From Nyssa sinensis (lineage: Eukaryota; Streptophyta; Magnoliopsida; Cornales; Nyssaceae), in NCBI GenBank assembly GCA_008638375.1, contig CM018031.1:804501-868500 (forward strand): DNA of 64,000 bases. Reading direction: 5' to 3'. The position numbers and the translations under genes are program-made. The notes beneath the pieces were generated by a model. That model worked only from the letters and a program-made list of their open reading frames with translations, did not search any database and was not told the DNA's origin. Below are positions 25,676-37,420 of this stretch, piece by piece. The number at the start of each line of letters is the position of its first letter. The stretch's first letter is position 1.

Positions 25676-28600
25676 TCAAATTAGACCCAAGTTTCCATTA
25701 AAGTTATAAAACCCTCCACCATCTCCCTCAGCAGCATTTCCATGGCCCAGTTCATATTTCTTCAGTATCGTATCTCTGTTAAGCTCACCCCCATCACTTC
25801 CACCTTCTATGTCATCATCTTCCATAACTGGGGTGCTCTTTTTGTAAGTTACAGCTAAAGAGACCGATGTCTCATCATCCTTCATTTTCATCAAATCCTT
25901 CGAACCGAAATCCGGTTCCTCAATGGAATCATCAGATTTGATAGATCTTCTATCATGATCCTTCATATTTTCAGCTTTACTTTCACCTATTCCATTATCA
26001 TTTGAACACTGCTTATGTTCTGCAGATTTTGACGTTGAGTGCTTTCTATGTTTTGAATCACGTTCATCCGAATGTCTGGGGGACATCCCACTTCCTTCCA
26101 TGTGCTTACCTTCTGCCGATATTGACCTGGACCGCCTTCCATCATGATTCTTTGACTTATCTCTGCTTCTATCCATTTTATCATTTGAGAGATGCTTGTA
26201 TTCTGCAGATTTTGACCTGGAGCGTCTTCTGTGTTTTGATTTGCTATCATCCGAATATTTCGGGGACAACCTACTTCCCCTGTGACGTTTACCTTCCACC
26301 GATGCTGACCTAGACCGCCTTCTGTCCGTATGCTTTGTTTTTTCTTCTCTGCTTTCAACTGTTTTATCACCGGGATGATGCTTAACTTCCACGGATTTTG
26401 ACCTGGAGCGCCTTCTGTGACGCGTACCTTCCATTGATGCTGACCTCGACCGCCTTCTGTCCCGTTGCTTTGTTTTTTCTTCTAAGCCTTCATCTGTTTT
26501 ATCATTGGAATGTCGCTTGAATTCCACAGATTTTGATCTGGAGCGCCTACTGTGACGCTTACCATCCACAGATGCTGACCTCGACCGCCTTCTGACCCGA
26601 TGCTTTGTTTTTTCTTCTCTGCTTTCATCCGTTTTATTATTGGAATGACGCTTGACTTCCACAGATTTTGACCTGGAGCGCCTTCTGCGACGCTTGCCTT
26701 CCACCGATGCTGACCTGGACCGACTTCTGTCCCGATGCTTTGATTTTTCTTCTCTGATTTCATCTGTTATATCATTGGAATGACGCTTGACTTCCACAGA
26801 TTTTGACCTGGAGCGCCTTCTGTGACGCTTACCTTCCACCGATGCTGACCTCGACCGCCTTCTGTCCCGATGCTTTGTTTTCTCTCCTCTGCTTTCTTCG
26901 ATTTTATCATTGGAACGAAGCTTAACTTCGACAGATTTTGACCTGGAACGCCTTCTGAGACGCTTACCTTCCACAGATGCTGACCTTGACCGCCTTCTGT
27001 CCCGATGCTTTGATTTTTCTTCTATGCTTTCATCGATTTTATCTATTTTCTCATTAGAATAGCGCTTAGTTTCCACAGATTTTGATCTGGAGCGCCTTCT
27101 GTGCTTTGATTTCCTTTCATCTTCTGTTCTTGGGGATGACCTACCTCCTCTCTGACGCCCCGGTGATCTTGAACTAGCACGAGATGATTTCCTAGCCCTA
27201 TGTGTTGAGCTTTCTTGATGACGTCTTGGCGAGTTTGAATCATCACGATATGGCTTTCTCATTCGAGGGCTCACACTCCTACTCCTATTTCTCCTCAAAA
27301 CAGAAGAATGACGATCATCCGATCTAGCCAAATCCCGCCTTCTACTTCTGTCACTGCCATCCCTAATGTCCCTATATGACCGCCTTTCATATTCATATCT
27401 GGAGTAATGGCGAGATCTCAATGGTGATCTGGATCTATGGTCTCTTGAAGGATGCACTCGAGGTGAGAAAGAGCGAGACCTCCGCCTTTGTCTATAATTG
27501 ACAGGAGATCTTGACTTGGATCTTGACCGTGCACGAGTGGGGGAAGGGGACCTGTCAAAGCATTGTTCAGTCAATATAAAATTCTCTCAAGAATGACACA
27601 AGCTGGATAAAAACAAATTAAACATTATAAACATGGTATAAAGTCACAAAATATGATGAGAGATAAATGGCTGCTCAGAGGAATCAAATTCTACCACACA
27701 ATCAGGAAATTCTACCACTTTGTACCAACTTCTATATTGGAATTCCATCACATACAACTGAATATAACTGATAACATGAACCCGGAGTATTCTCCACCTA
27801 TGAAATGCTATGGCCAACCCATCTGGTGAAATCTCACCCCTCCAAGATATCTGAAAAACAATGCATACAGATGTAGCAAGTGCCTCGCATCCTTGACACA
27901 GAGGAAAGAAACTCTTAAGAAGAAGTTAATTATGCAGTCTACTACAGATTTTTTTTTTGGGGGGGGGGGGGAATCTTGGTGAAACAAAACAAATCTTCAT
28001 GAGTAAAGTTTACACGTATGTATGTAAGACCAAATTACAACAGGACAGCTATTCTTCGGAAGTAAGATGCATATAATTGTCATAACCAAAAGATGTCTAC
28101 ACCAAACAAAATTTCTACTCCACAAGTTTTTCCATGAACTAAAACATTCAGAATTCACCATACAATCTCCAAATTGAAAGCAACAACACCTGCAATCATA
28201 ATTATAACACCACATGTTCTGAAACTGAAAACAACAAGGTCCTGAAGCAACATCTAAAACATATGCCAATGCAATCATGAGTCAAAGCAAGAAAAAGCAG
28301 AATAACGTCAAGGACTCTTTCTAGAGAGCGAAAAAAAAAAAAAAAAAACAGAGCCAATTGGTAACATGTCAGATCTCCCAAAGAATTTGCACCAAGGGAG
28401 TTCAGAGTTTGTCAAAGGAATATTCTTATGATCAGACGTTAATGAAGTCAATAATACTCCTCCCTTCACAATTCTCATAGAAAAAATAAAGTCCTCATCC
28501 AAACACCATCTAAAAGGCACTTTGGTGCAGCTTCCCAAAACAAGAAGTCCTTTGTAGGAATGGGCGTTGCAGGAAGGACACTAGAGAAGACCTTCTAAAA

Positions 28601-31600
28601 CAAAATAGCACTCATTGAACTCATATTTTTTACACTACTTAAAAGTAATTTTTTGCCTATTACTAATTTGTAAATTCTAGGCAAACTTTATATCAAAATC
28701 CAAAATGTTTATAATGGTGAATATTCAGACCAAGTTTGCAACATAAATTTTAACAAAAATCTCTCACAGCTCTAAATTTAACATTCTAAGCAAATCTCAA
28801 CTCGATGAATCCATGGAAAATTTGACGACAGAGAGAAATCAATGAATTAAATGGGATACCATAGTTCAGTTCACTAATAAATTAACAAAAGCACAGTATG
28901 AACAACTGAAAACTAGAGTGAAGACTAGAGGGAGATTGGAATTTTTTGGAGGGGGGGACGAGATATCGGACGTTAAAGGGATGGAAACAGGTAGATCCAC
29001 AGTTTTTTTATTATTATTGTTATTGTTATTTTGGTTTTGGGGGTGGGGTTGGGGGGAGACAGACAAATGAATAGCAATTGACACTATGGCAGCCAAAAGG
29101 CTGAACAAGGTAGGGAAAAAAGGAGAGATAGAGAGAGAGACAAAGAGAGTCATGAAGAAAAACAATAGGTACCTCAATCTCTTCCCTCCATAACTTAGGT
29201 TGTTTTCTTTGGAAACATTAACTATTAGGGCTTGAAATTATAATAAAGAAAGAGGTTAATATTGCCAACATACAATATGGGGACAAAACCATGATTACGA
29301 TAGTTATTGCCTAAGGTCCATATTGGCTTCGGAAAAAAAAATTCTTGCAGCAATCATCCAAACAGGCTTTTAAGGGAATGAGCTTCTTCCATAAGCCCAT
29401 TTCAAAAGCTTCACCAAACAGCCTTTTTTTTATTGGGAAGGATTTGCAGGGCTTAAAGACCCATTTTGAGGACTCAGGAAGCCAGCCAAATGCATACTTT
29501 GAAAAGCTTTTAGATCCTCCCACAGATTTTCCATAACTCCAGGGCCATTAAGGCTATTATATGACCATTTAGGAACCAATTCAAACTGTTCAAGATGTTT
29601 GACTCTAGCCAAATGGGAAAAGGAAACTCATTTCTACAAAAAAAATCCACAACTTTCGATTCCCAAAGAATGACAATAACTCCAAACAAACCTAACGGAA
29701 GATATGACTCCTGCATACTTTTTTTTTCTTGATTGAAGACCCTATATCTTGTCAAATTCTTTGGTAGCATTTATAGAAGTATGATTTTTTGTTTTTGATC
29801 TTCTGTAAAGTTCTATTCCTTAAATGTACAAGGACTTGCATCCTGTTTTGGCTCTAAAGGGATAATCTCTACTCATCACAAAAAAAAGATGCAGGAAAAA
29901 TGTTACAAATAATTACGAATTTACACATTAACATAGTTAGTTAACACAAAACATGATAAACGGCCTTCCCATAAAATAAACCGTGAACATACCTAGATTT
30001 TTTATCTGTTTCATTATCTTCATTTCCAATTCCATCAGCTTTCAACTTTTTACTTATTTCTGCAGCTCTAGCTGCTGCTAGTTCTGTTGCGGTCTTCATG
30101 GTTGCAGCCCGGTTAGCTGCCTGCTGTGCAGTCATTGTTTGTTGCATTATCAAAGCCTGCTGAAATTGCATCTGTTGCATGGCAACTGCTTGCTGCATCA
30201 CCAAGGGCAAAGAAGATGAAGAAAGTGGTGAATTTAAGATAGCTGGTTTTTGAGGAAGTGATTTTGCCATTTCAACATTCAACGGACGACCCCCAACATC
30301 CATATTGTTCAATGCCAAAGCAGCAGTAGCTTCTTCAGGTTTTGAGTATTCTATGTAAGCAAAATGCTTTGAATCTGTGATACTACACTCAACAACTGTG
30401 CCACAAAAACTAAAAAGTTGCTTCAACTGATCGACCGTGAGAAGTGGGCTGAGATTGCTAACTTGTAGAGTTTTTTTCAGGGCATCAGCCTTTCTCTCTT
30501 TGTCAGCAGATCCTGGTATGAAGAGCAACATGAACGCTAAGGAACTCCACAATATATAATTAAGCACACAGAAACAAAAGAAAACACAGACAAAAGAAAA
30601 AACAAAAAAGATGTCCTTTTAATTGAAGAGTCAACAAATCTGAGCATCAGGTAAGTACAACTGTAGGTGAAAATCATTGTAGTATAAACTAAACATATAG
30701 AAGACTTGTTATCCAAGGAACTCTGTACAAAACACAGACAAAAGAAAAAACAAAAAAGATGTCCCTTTAATTGAAGAGTCAACAAATCTGAGCATCAGGT
30801 AAGCACAACTGTAGGTGAAAATCATTGTAGTATAAACTAAACATATAGAAGACTTGTTATCCAAGAATTATTATAAAACAAAAAACACCAAGGTTGCTTT
30901 CAGTTATAACTGATTAACAATAATGACCAAATGTTGTTTTCAGCATAGTAATGAAAAACCAGATTGAAACAACCCATTGAAGAGGTAAACCAGTAACGGG
31001 ACCCTCGCCCACTTTAGATTCCACCATTGAACCGGGTTCCCTTTTTTTTCATAAGTAACCAGGTTCCTTATATATATTAAAAAATGTAAAACGCTAATTA
31101 ACAAATTTTGGATGCAGTGTTGGTGGTGAATGAATATATTGATTCGAGAATGAAGAGGAAGTTGGTATGTAAGTTGGGTATAGAAAAGGCCTACGATCAT
31201 GTGAATTGGAATTTGTTGATACTTTCGTTAGACTAGATGGGCTTTGGGGAAAGGTGGAGGGAGTTGATACAGTTCTGCATCTCTACTATGTCTTTTTCAA
31301 TTTTGGAAAATGGATCTCCGACAGGCTTCTTCCATTCTATGAGGGGTTGAGACAGGAGGATCCTTTGACCCCCTTTCTCTTTCTTATAGTGATGGGGGAT
31401 TTGACCAGGATGATGGATAGGGCTATGTCTGGGGGATTGCCAAGGGGTTTTTCTCTTGTAGTATTACAGGAATAACAAATTGTCCTGTGGTGCACCATAT
31501 CTATAAAAAAAAAAAAAATAACTTATCTTTGGTATCTATTAATCAAATATCATGCTCAGCACAGTTTTATTAATTAAGTTTATCTTGAATAGTGCAAGGC

Positions 31601-31717
31601 CTTCGGATAGAATCTACTTTATAAAAGAAGAAGAACCAAACCCCTCCTAAAAATAAGCATTGACAAGAAACCAATTACCAAGGAAAAGCCTACTTAATTA
31701 CCAAGAAAAGACCACCC

Positions 31718-31748
<31 letters not shown>

Positions 31749-34700
31749 GGAAAAAGTAACAGAAGCATGTGCTTAATAATTGCAGGTCTGCAGATGAATT
31801 GGAACGGAAAGCAGTCAAGTGTCAACCATCTTCATGTACATATGATCCTCTAGTACAGAGTCCAAGTTTCAGAGAAATTTACCCATTTGGCACAAAAACT
31901 AAGATAAAGGTGCCTCCATTAGTAAGGACATATTGCCCCCTCCAAGGACCTACTGATAATTACCCATGTCCTAGAAAATCAACATTTATCCCATTGGATC
32001 TCCACATTCAAATACTTCAGCCTTGCAGAATCCTAAAATCTAGATAATGATCCAAATTTGTAATCACCATTTGCAAAATATTATATATATGCTTCAGTAT
32101 CTCTAAAAACTAATTGATGTTATCTTATTATAGATGATAAATCCACGTTAAATTTGAAACTAATCCAACCTTTCAGCAGAAGAGGAATTGAAAAGCTAAA
32201 AACAAAGGCCAAGATGCAGTCATGTCATTTTTGTAGATGATAATCGTGATACTACGTCAGTATGATCTTTTGTGATGCGGATGAGGTTCAGCTTAGGCTA
32301 CTGCAGTGCATTCTTGTGTGTTTTGAAGCAATGTCAGGCCTAAAGGTTAACCTTCAAAAGAGTGAAATCATTCCACTGTGCTAAGTGTTGAACGAGATCA
32401 CCAAAAGAACATTATGACAATGGCACAATAGCCAAGGTACTCCTCAATGGTTGGGCATTGCAAGGAGCACAGTGTTAGGGTATTAATTACAATGTTATTC
32501 GCAATGACATGAGCGAATTATTTATAGTCATCCCAGCACGTGATTTAGATAAAAGATGACGCCATCAATAACAAACTCATCATGTAGGTAAATAAAGTCC
32601 AAAATAAAAGATAGTTAAAAGCAGGTAGCGGAAAGTAGTAGAAAGTAATAGAAGGTTTAACAAATCTTAGTGTAATTTCTCTATTTTAGAAGGACTTAGG
32701 TGATTTGCACATAAGTGATGCGATAGACAATTTAGGAGAACCCAATACTTTAGTCTCTATGCCACAAAACGTTAAGTATCCCAATCAATATGTTTATGAC
32801 ACATAATTATACTATAGCCGCAGCTCGACCAAGTCTAGCGTCATTATGCCAGGTCTAGGAACTAGTAGCTCGACCAAGCTAGGCACGCAAGAGTGGGTCG
32901 ACCGGCAAGTGGGACCTCTCTCTTAAATTACTCTGCCATGTGAGTCTTTGAGAGCTCATTGGCAAAGGATTGATGCCTCGTGTAGGAGTTCTAATTGATG
33001 ACATGGCATATGTTGAGCTATCAGCCTAAACCAAATACCTACAATCACTTGGAGGCCATTCTTACTACACATAATCATTGGAAGAGGGGATTCCACATTC
33101 CAAGTCGATACTACATATGCAAAGAGAAGGGAGAGATGATGAATCATCCTTTAGTGCATTGTAAGATGGCAAGAGATGCATGAAATATGCTTTTCCCCAT
33201 ATTTGGATACTTGTGGGTGTTACTGGCTTCAATTAAGGTATTTGGGATGGTGTATCATAGGGCTAAGGAAAGAGTTGAGGATAGTTGACAGAGAGCTCCC
33301 ATTTATCTTGTTTGGTGTCTTTGAAGCGAGAGAAATTGGAGAATTTTTTATGGGGTGGAAAATCCCCCATGGAAGTTCAAGGACATTTTTAAGAATACTC
33401 TTTATTTGGATTAGTGAGGAATATTCTTTGTATATCAATAATCTTATAGATTTTTTTGAGACCTTAGGCGATGATTTTTTTTTTGTAGTCAATCCCTTAT
33501 TTTGTAATTAGTGGCCTTTGCCCTTCTCGGGCGTCTTTGTTTATAATACAATAAATGCTTGCCTGTAGAGGTAATGGCGCCTGCACCACTAAACCATGAT
33601 TTGAAGTAGCGATCGTCATGTCACGTAACGGTCATAACGTAACAGTATCGCCAAGTCTCGACCCGTTACACCCAATTATAGTGGGGAGACCGAATTTCAG
33701 ATATATAGCGGCCGTTATAGTGCCTGTGAAACAGCTGTAACGGCCGTTACAGCATGGTAACGCCCGTGACACCATAGAGAATCCATCAAAAAAATTGTTC
33801 TTTTTCAAAATTTTCAAAGGACTTTATATGGGAAGTAAATAACAAAAAAACAAAGGAGCCCTAATTGAAGAAAAGATGAGAGAATTGACTCTCGAGAGGA
33901 ACTGAAGACTCACTGGTGTAGTGGTACAGTGGTGGCTACGAGAATCTAGAATCTATACTTCTAATTTTTTTTATTTGTTAATCTATACTTCGATACAAGT
34001 ATTCTCCTCATAATTCAGATCTATGGAGATTTGCTCGCATTCTTCCCTTTTTTATTAACAGTAATTAAAGAGAGAAATAAAGAAAAGAAACCGAGAGATT
34101 TATGGAGCTTCTTGACAGCGACACTGTAATCTATGGAGGTTCTCGATGGCATCTTTCTTTTTTTTCTTTTGAAAAGTCAAGAGACTTGGACTTCTTGAGA
34201 GTCCCAAACTCCCAGCGATCTTCTCTTTTTCTTACATGCTGTTTTTTTTTTAACCAATTAGATTCAGCCATTCAGGACCCTTCTGGAGAGTCCCATGACT
34301 CTCATCCCATGGGCGTACTATCTCTCTTCTTTTCTTTTTTTTCCCCAACATATTGCTTTTTTTTTTTTTCCTTTTTGACTAAAAGAGAGTCCCAAACTCC
34401 CAGCGATCTTCTCTTTTTCTTACATGCTGTTTTTTTTTAACCAATTAGATTCAGCCATTCAGGACCCTTCTGGAGAGTCCCATGGCTCTCGTCCCATGGG
34501 CGTACTATCTCTCTTCTTTTCTTTTTTTATTTGGAAAAGTAATTAGCCCAAACATGATCAAAAGGTATACGAACAAATAAGGCACCTACTATTGATCTAC
34601 TTACAATTTTATTTTTTACAAAATAATGATCCTAAATTTGAATGTTTGATTTTTTTACTTATTTGTGCATATGATAATTTATTTATGTTAATAATTTCTA

Positions 34701-37011
34701 AATGGTTATTTGTTAATTTTTCAATAATTATTTTTTCATGTAAACTGTATTTAAACACATAAAAGTAGTAAAATTAACAATTACTACATTTCTATTGTTG
34801 CCAGCAACAATATGATAGTCAACAGTCATATAAAAGCATCTATACAAATTTCTTAAAGTTCATCAAAAAGTAACTAAAAATCCAAATATAGGGATGATGT
34901 GATTAAAACATGCTTATCGATACAATTTTTGGGAGTTGTGTGATGAAAAAAAATCACGCTCCCCGTAGCCGTGTCCGTTACGTTACACCCTTTACACCCC
35001 CGCGTCCCCGTCACCGCAACTGTTACTGTTACGCCGGCTGCAACCGTTATTTAAAACCTGGCCCTGAACTAAGACTAATAAGACATAACAGTCTTGGTTT
35101 AGTTATGAAACAATTGATACGCCACTTTTCTAAATTAGACTGCATCAGCTAAGTCAACCCACAGATAAACTGGCTGATACACGAACTGGTAAAACAGTTG
35201 ACGTTTGTCCGGTTCTGAGATGTATGGATTTCATTAAATTGGGGACTCATAAATAGAGAATATCTATAAATAACCAATCAGCTGATAGGTCATTTAAAAT
35301 TAAAAAATAGCAAAAGCTAAGGGATACCTGAAGAGTCTCTAGATGACTGAGCTTGCGCTTGAGCTTGTGCATGTGCCTGAGCAGCATGGGCTTGAAGGGC
35401 TTGAGCGGCAACAATTGCCTGAGCAGCAGCCATAGCAGCTGCAGATGGTGCCATGGGCACTTGACTGAGAGTCCCCATAGAGGTTGTGGCAGCTAACGCA
35501 GTCATCAGCAAATTGTGAGGCGGGTGGTTGAACTTACAATCAGTTTTCGCACACCGTCCATTAAGATATTCTCGACAAACTTCCCCAAGAGATGCTCCAA
35601 CTCCAGGCAAAACTGCTCCTCCTGAAGCACCAGGAACAATGCCAGGAATCATTCCAAGCAATCCTGGGAATGCCCCTGAAACAGAACCTGAATAATTTGG
35701 CATGTTGGGCATGGTCTGGTTAACTAAATTAGGAAATGTGGCTGCCGGAGCCAAACCCAGGAGCCCTCCAGTATTTGTACCTGCAATAGCAGCATATTCA
35801 ATAATTAATCACCACCTAAACCAATTTATAACTTTGAAAAGAAATAAAAAAGTAAAATAAATTGCTGTTCAAAAATGAATTTAGTGGGTGACAGAGAAAC
35901 ACATTTTAAGGGGAAAAACAATATGAGGAAGCATTTTATTTATTTTCCAATTATTATTATTATTGTTATTCATATTATTATAAGTAAGATATACACCCAC
36001 TATCCCATCTGGGACTCTAACCCGCAAAGTCCCATTTGGGAGGTAGAGGGGATACCACTCAAACTAACGCTTTGTGATTTCCTTCTCCAAGTATTAAAAC
36101 ACTAGTAAGTGTATATAAAATCAGGGAATTGCAGAAAACACTCTCACTATTGATAAAAATTCCCATACTGTAAACTGAACAAAATAAAATTGAGCTGTGT
36201 GCACTCAGTAGTTCACAAACTAACAAACTATAAGCACAACAAAAATCAAGTAATGCATGAGTAACAAGATATTCATGTATATATACACATATACGTATGT
36301 GTTTATTTATAAATATATATATATATGCACTGCAATGAAGAACAGCCAACCAAATCATACATTATAAACATTGGATAACAGGTATTATAAAAATCTACAA
36401 ACTACTCAAATCATATATGCAATAAAATCAGGATTGATAAGTTTAACAAAATATTCATCTATATTGACAGAGTTCTCGAATAAAGTACCTGCACTGAAAA
36501 ACACTGGGAAGGGACTACCCATGATGGGCTTTCCGTTACACTCAATATTCACCATATAATTCCCTCTTTTGGGAACCACATACGTAACTGTGTATGTCCC
36601 ATCACCCATGTCCTTCACAATTCCATCCTGATCCGAACCCCCAACACCCACTCCCGGCGAAACCTTCACTTTGATTTGCGCGCCCCCGTTTGGTACTTTC
36701 CTTCCATCCGCATCCTTGGTCACCACCACAAAAGACGAAGGTGCACACGCAGTGCCACCGGCTATCCCGGCCCCAGCCGCAGAGCACTTGGCCGGGTCTA
36801 CCGGCCCGATCGGCTTGTTGGCCAAGTCCTCGGCTTCTTCTTCGCCTTCGCTATCGGACGAAGCCGCTTCGCGATTCTTCTCTACGTCCTTGAACGTGGC
36901 GTCGAAGGCCGCTTTGGCCGCCGCTGCTTTCTCGGCCTCGCTCTTTAGCTTCGCCTCTTCGGCTTGTTTCATCCAAACCGGTTTCGCGAGAGCCAAGTTA
37001 CGATCAGCCAT
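25676..37011 (-). CDS. RNA-binding splicing regulator, IRR-like (filamin repeat, CCCH finger, RRM, RS tail)
   Basis: Four coding exons on the minus strand: 37011-36489, 35780-35328, 30512-29993, 27551-25676, all GT..AG, giving 1123 residues. Residues ~76-173 form a filamin/Ig-like repeat ending [20 protein letters not shown] finger (C-x7-C-x4-C-x3-H) lies at ~243-260. Residues ~275-325 are an Ala/Gln-rich stretch. The RRM spans ~337-408, with LQVSNL (RNP2) and HFAYIEYS (RNP1), followed by a Gln/Met-rich linker. From residue 499 on comes a long Arg/Ser tail, including five 45-residue tandem repeats. This order matches Arabidopsis At3g23900 (IRR, immunoregulatory RNA-binding protein), which affects splicing of CPK28 transcripts; the assignment is from memory. 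The protein is probably nuclear. Intron 2 (4.8 kb) and intron 3 (2.4 kb) are long and contain transposon debris. Confidence 0.85.
26336..27010 (-). repeat. Coding minisatellite: five 135-bp units in the RS tail
   Basis: Five head-to-tail units of exactly 135 bp (27010-26876, 26875-26741, 26740-26606, 26605-26471, 26470-26336), each encoding 45 residues that start [17 protein letters not shown] and continue with [12 protein letters not shown] and an acidic block ending EEK(T/S). A partial, diverged sixth unit begins at 26335. The units alternate a basic RS block with an acidic spacer and keep frame throughout. Confidence 0.92.
27552..29992 (-). other. Intron 3 of the IRR-like gene
   Basis: Non-coding. 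It contains a G-run (about 27959-27971), several A- and T-runs and a stretch near 29300-29770 ('cttgcagcaatcatccaaacaggc') that looks like an old repeat. I see no domain. Confidence 0.6.
30584..30865. repeat. 148-bp tandem duplication in intron 2 of the IRR-like gene
   Basis: 'acacagacaaaagaaaaaac' and the following sequence to 'gacttgttatccaag' occur at 30584 and again at 30732 with only a few mismatches. The second copy ends at 30865. The duplication starts about 70 bases upstream of exon 3 in gene orientation, so it duplicated a piece of intron close to the splice acceptor. Confidence 0.88.
31497..32221. mobile_element. Insertion of unknown type splitting the LINE reverse transcriptase
   Basis: The LINE frame reads up to 'gtgcaccatatct', breaks into an A-run followed by about 0.7 kb of unrelated sequence with an (AG)n run at 31725-31748, and resumes with the 'gtagatgat' that encodes the DD catalytic pair. 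No terminal repeats or known domain were found. A frame at 31769-32047 is open for 92 codons but matches nothing I know. Confidence 0.4.
32474..32944. mobile_element. Second insertion between LINE parts, type unclear
   Basis: Between the 'KSEIIP' part and the zf-RVT part lies DNA starting 'tgttagggtattaattac' that is not LINE-like and includes a repeated 'gctcgaccaag' motif. It may be an LTR-derived piece. Its limits are estimates. Confidence 0.3.
33592..35064. mobile_element. Putative non-autonomous DNA transposon with long imperfect inverted ends
   Basis: The left end reads 'ccatgatttgaagtagcgatcg' followed by many 'gtaacggtcataacg'-type motifs. The right end, on the opposite strand, reads 'ccaggttttaaataacggttgc' followed by 'ggcgtaacagtaacag'. 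These GTAACG-rich ends are inverted with respect to each other. The interior has no transposase. No clear target-site duplication was found, so the superfamily (Mutator-like is my guess) is open. Confidence 0.4.
34197..34528. repeat. 188-bp tandem duplication
   Basis: 'gagagtcccaaactcccagc' and the following ~140 bases ('cattcaggacccttctggag', 'gtcccatgactctc') occur at 34197 and again at 34385, an offset of 188 bp. The copies differ at only a few positions (for example catgactctcat / catggctctcgt). It sits inside the putative TIR element. Confidence 0.88.
35990..36080 (-). mobile_element. SINE-like, tRNA-derived fragment in intron 1 of the IRR-like gene
   Basis: On the minus strand 'TAGTTTGAGTGG' (box A-like) is followed about 40 bases later by 'GGGTTAGAGTCCC' (box B-like) and then an AT-rich tail. 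The spacing and order fit a tRNA-derived SINE. Full-length ends and target duplications were not identified. Confidence 0.45.
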
Positions 37012-37420
37012 TGAAACCCTAATCTGCACAAATCCCAGATGCTTGTAATCCTGAAACCCTAGAGAAATCAATTAACCAACCAAATCATCCATCCATCAAC
37101 ATAATATTTTCTAGTCAATTTTTTTTCGATGATTTAATCCATCACACAATTTTATCAGAAAAAAAAATAGAATCAGAACATATATACACACATATATATA
37201 CACAGAATTAAGATTATATTATTTTGGAGGAGATAGAGAGAGACCGGGAGTACCTTATCTGACGGCGAAGTGACCTCTGGGATGCTAGGGCTAAAAATTC
37301 GGGAGAGAAGGGTTTAAAATTTGGGATCTTTTTAATTGTTCGGGCTGTAGTGGAGCCGAAAGCATGTGATCCAAGGATATAATTCAGTGAGGGAGAGGCG
37401 CACACAATATTGTACACACC
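37012..37420 (-). promoter_or_regulatory. 5' leader of the IRR-like gene with a leader intron
   Basis: On the minus strand 'CGTCAGATAAG|GTACTCC' (donor at 37253) and 'TTTGTGCAG|ATTAGGG' (acceptor, exon resuming at 37023) bracket a probable intron in the untranslated leader, 11 bases before the ATG at 37011. The transcription start is not defined but probably lies near 37400. Confidence 0.5.

Larger units (their letters stand above)
31090..33560 (+). mobile_element. L1-type LINE fragment, decayed and interrupted
   Basis: Lies in intron 2 of the IRR-like gene, opposite to the gene's direction. Part one (about 31100-31495) encodes reverse-transcriptase pieces: [16 protein letters not shown] sequence, then [20 protein letters not shown]. 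Part two (about 32222-32470) continues with [13 protein letters not shown] and [13 protein letters not shown]. Part three (about 32945-33560) holds the C-terminal zf-RVT region ([20 protein letters not shown]), [13 protein letters not shown], and a 3' end reading 'cttctcgggcgtctttg'. Stops and frameshifts are frequent. The three parts are in the right order, separated by unrelated DNA. Confidence 0.78.

Noticed and set aside
25987..26763. Open frames overlapping the RS-tail exon in other frames
   Set aside because: They are out-of-frame readings of the 135-bp repeat array and show the same periodicity without a separate domain.
36671..37048. Plus-strand frames over exon 1 of the IRR-like gene
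   Set aside because: Antisense shadows of a GC-rich, conserved coding exon.
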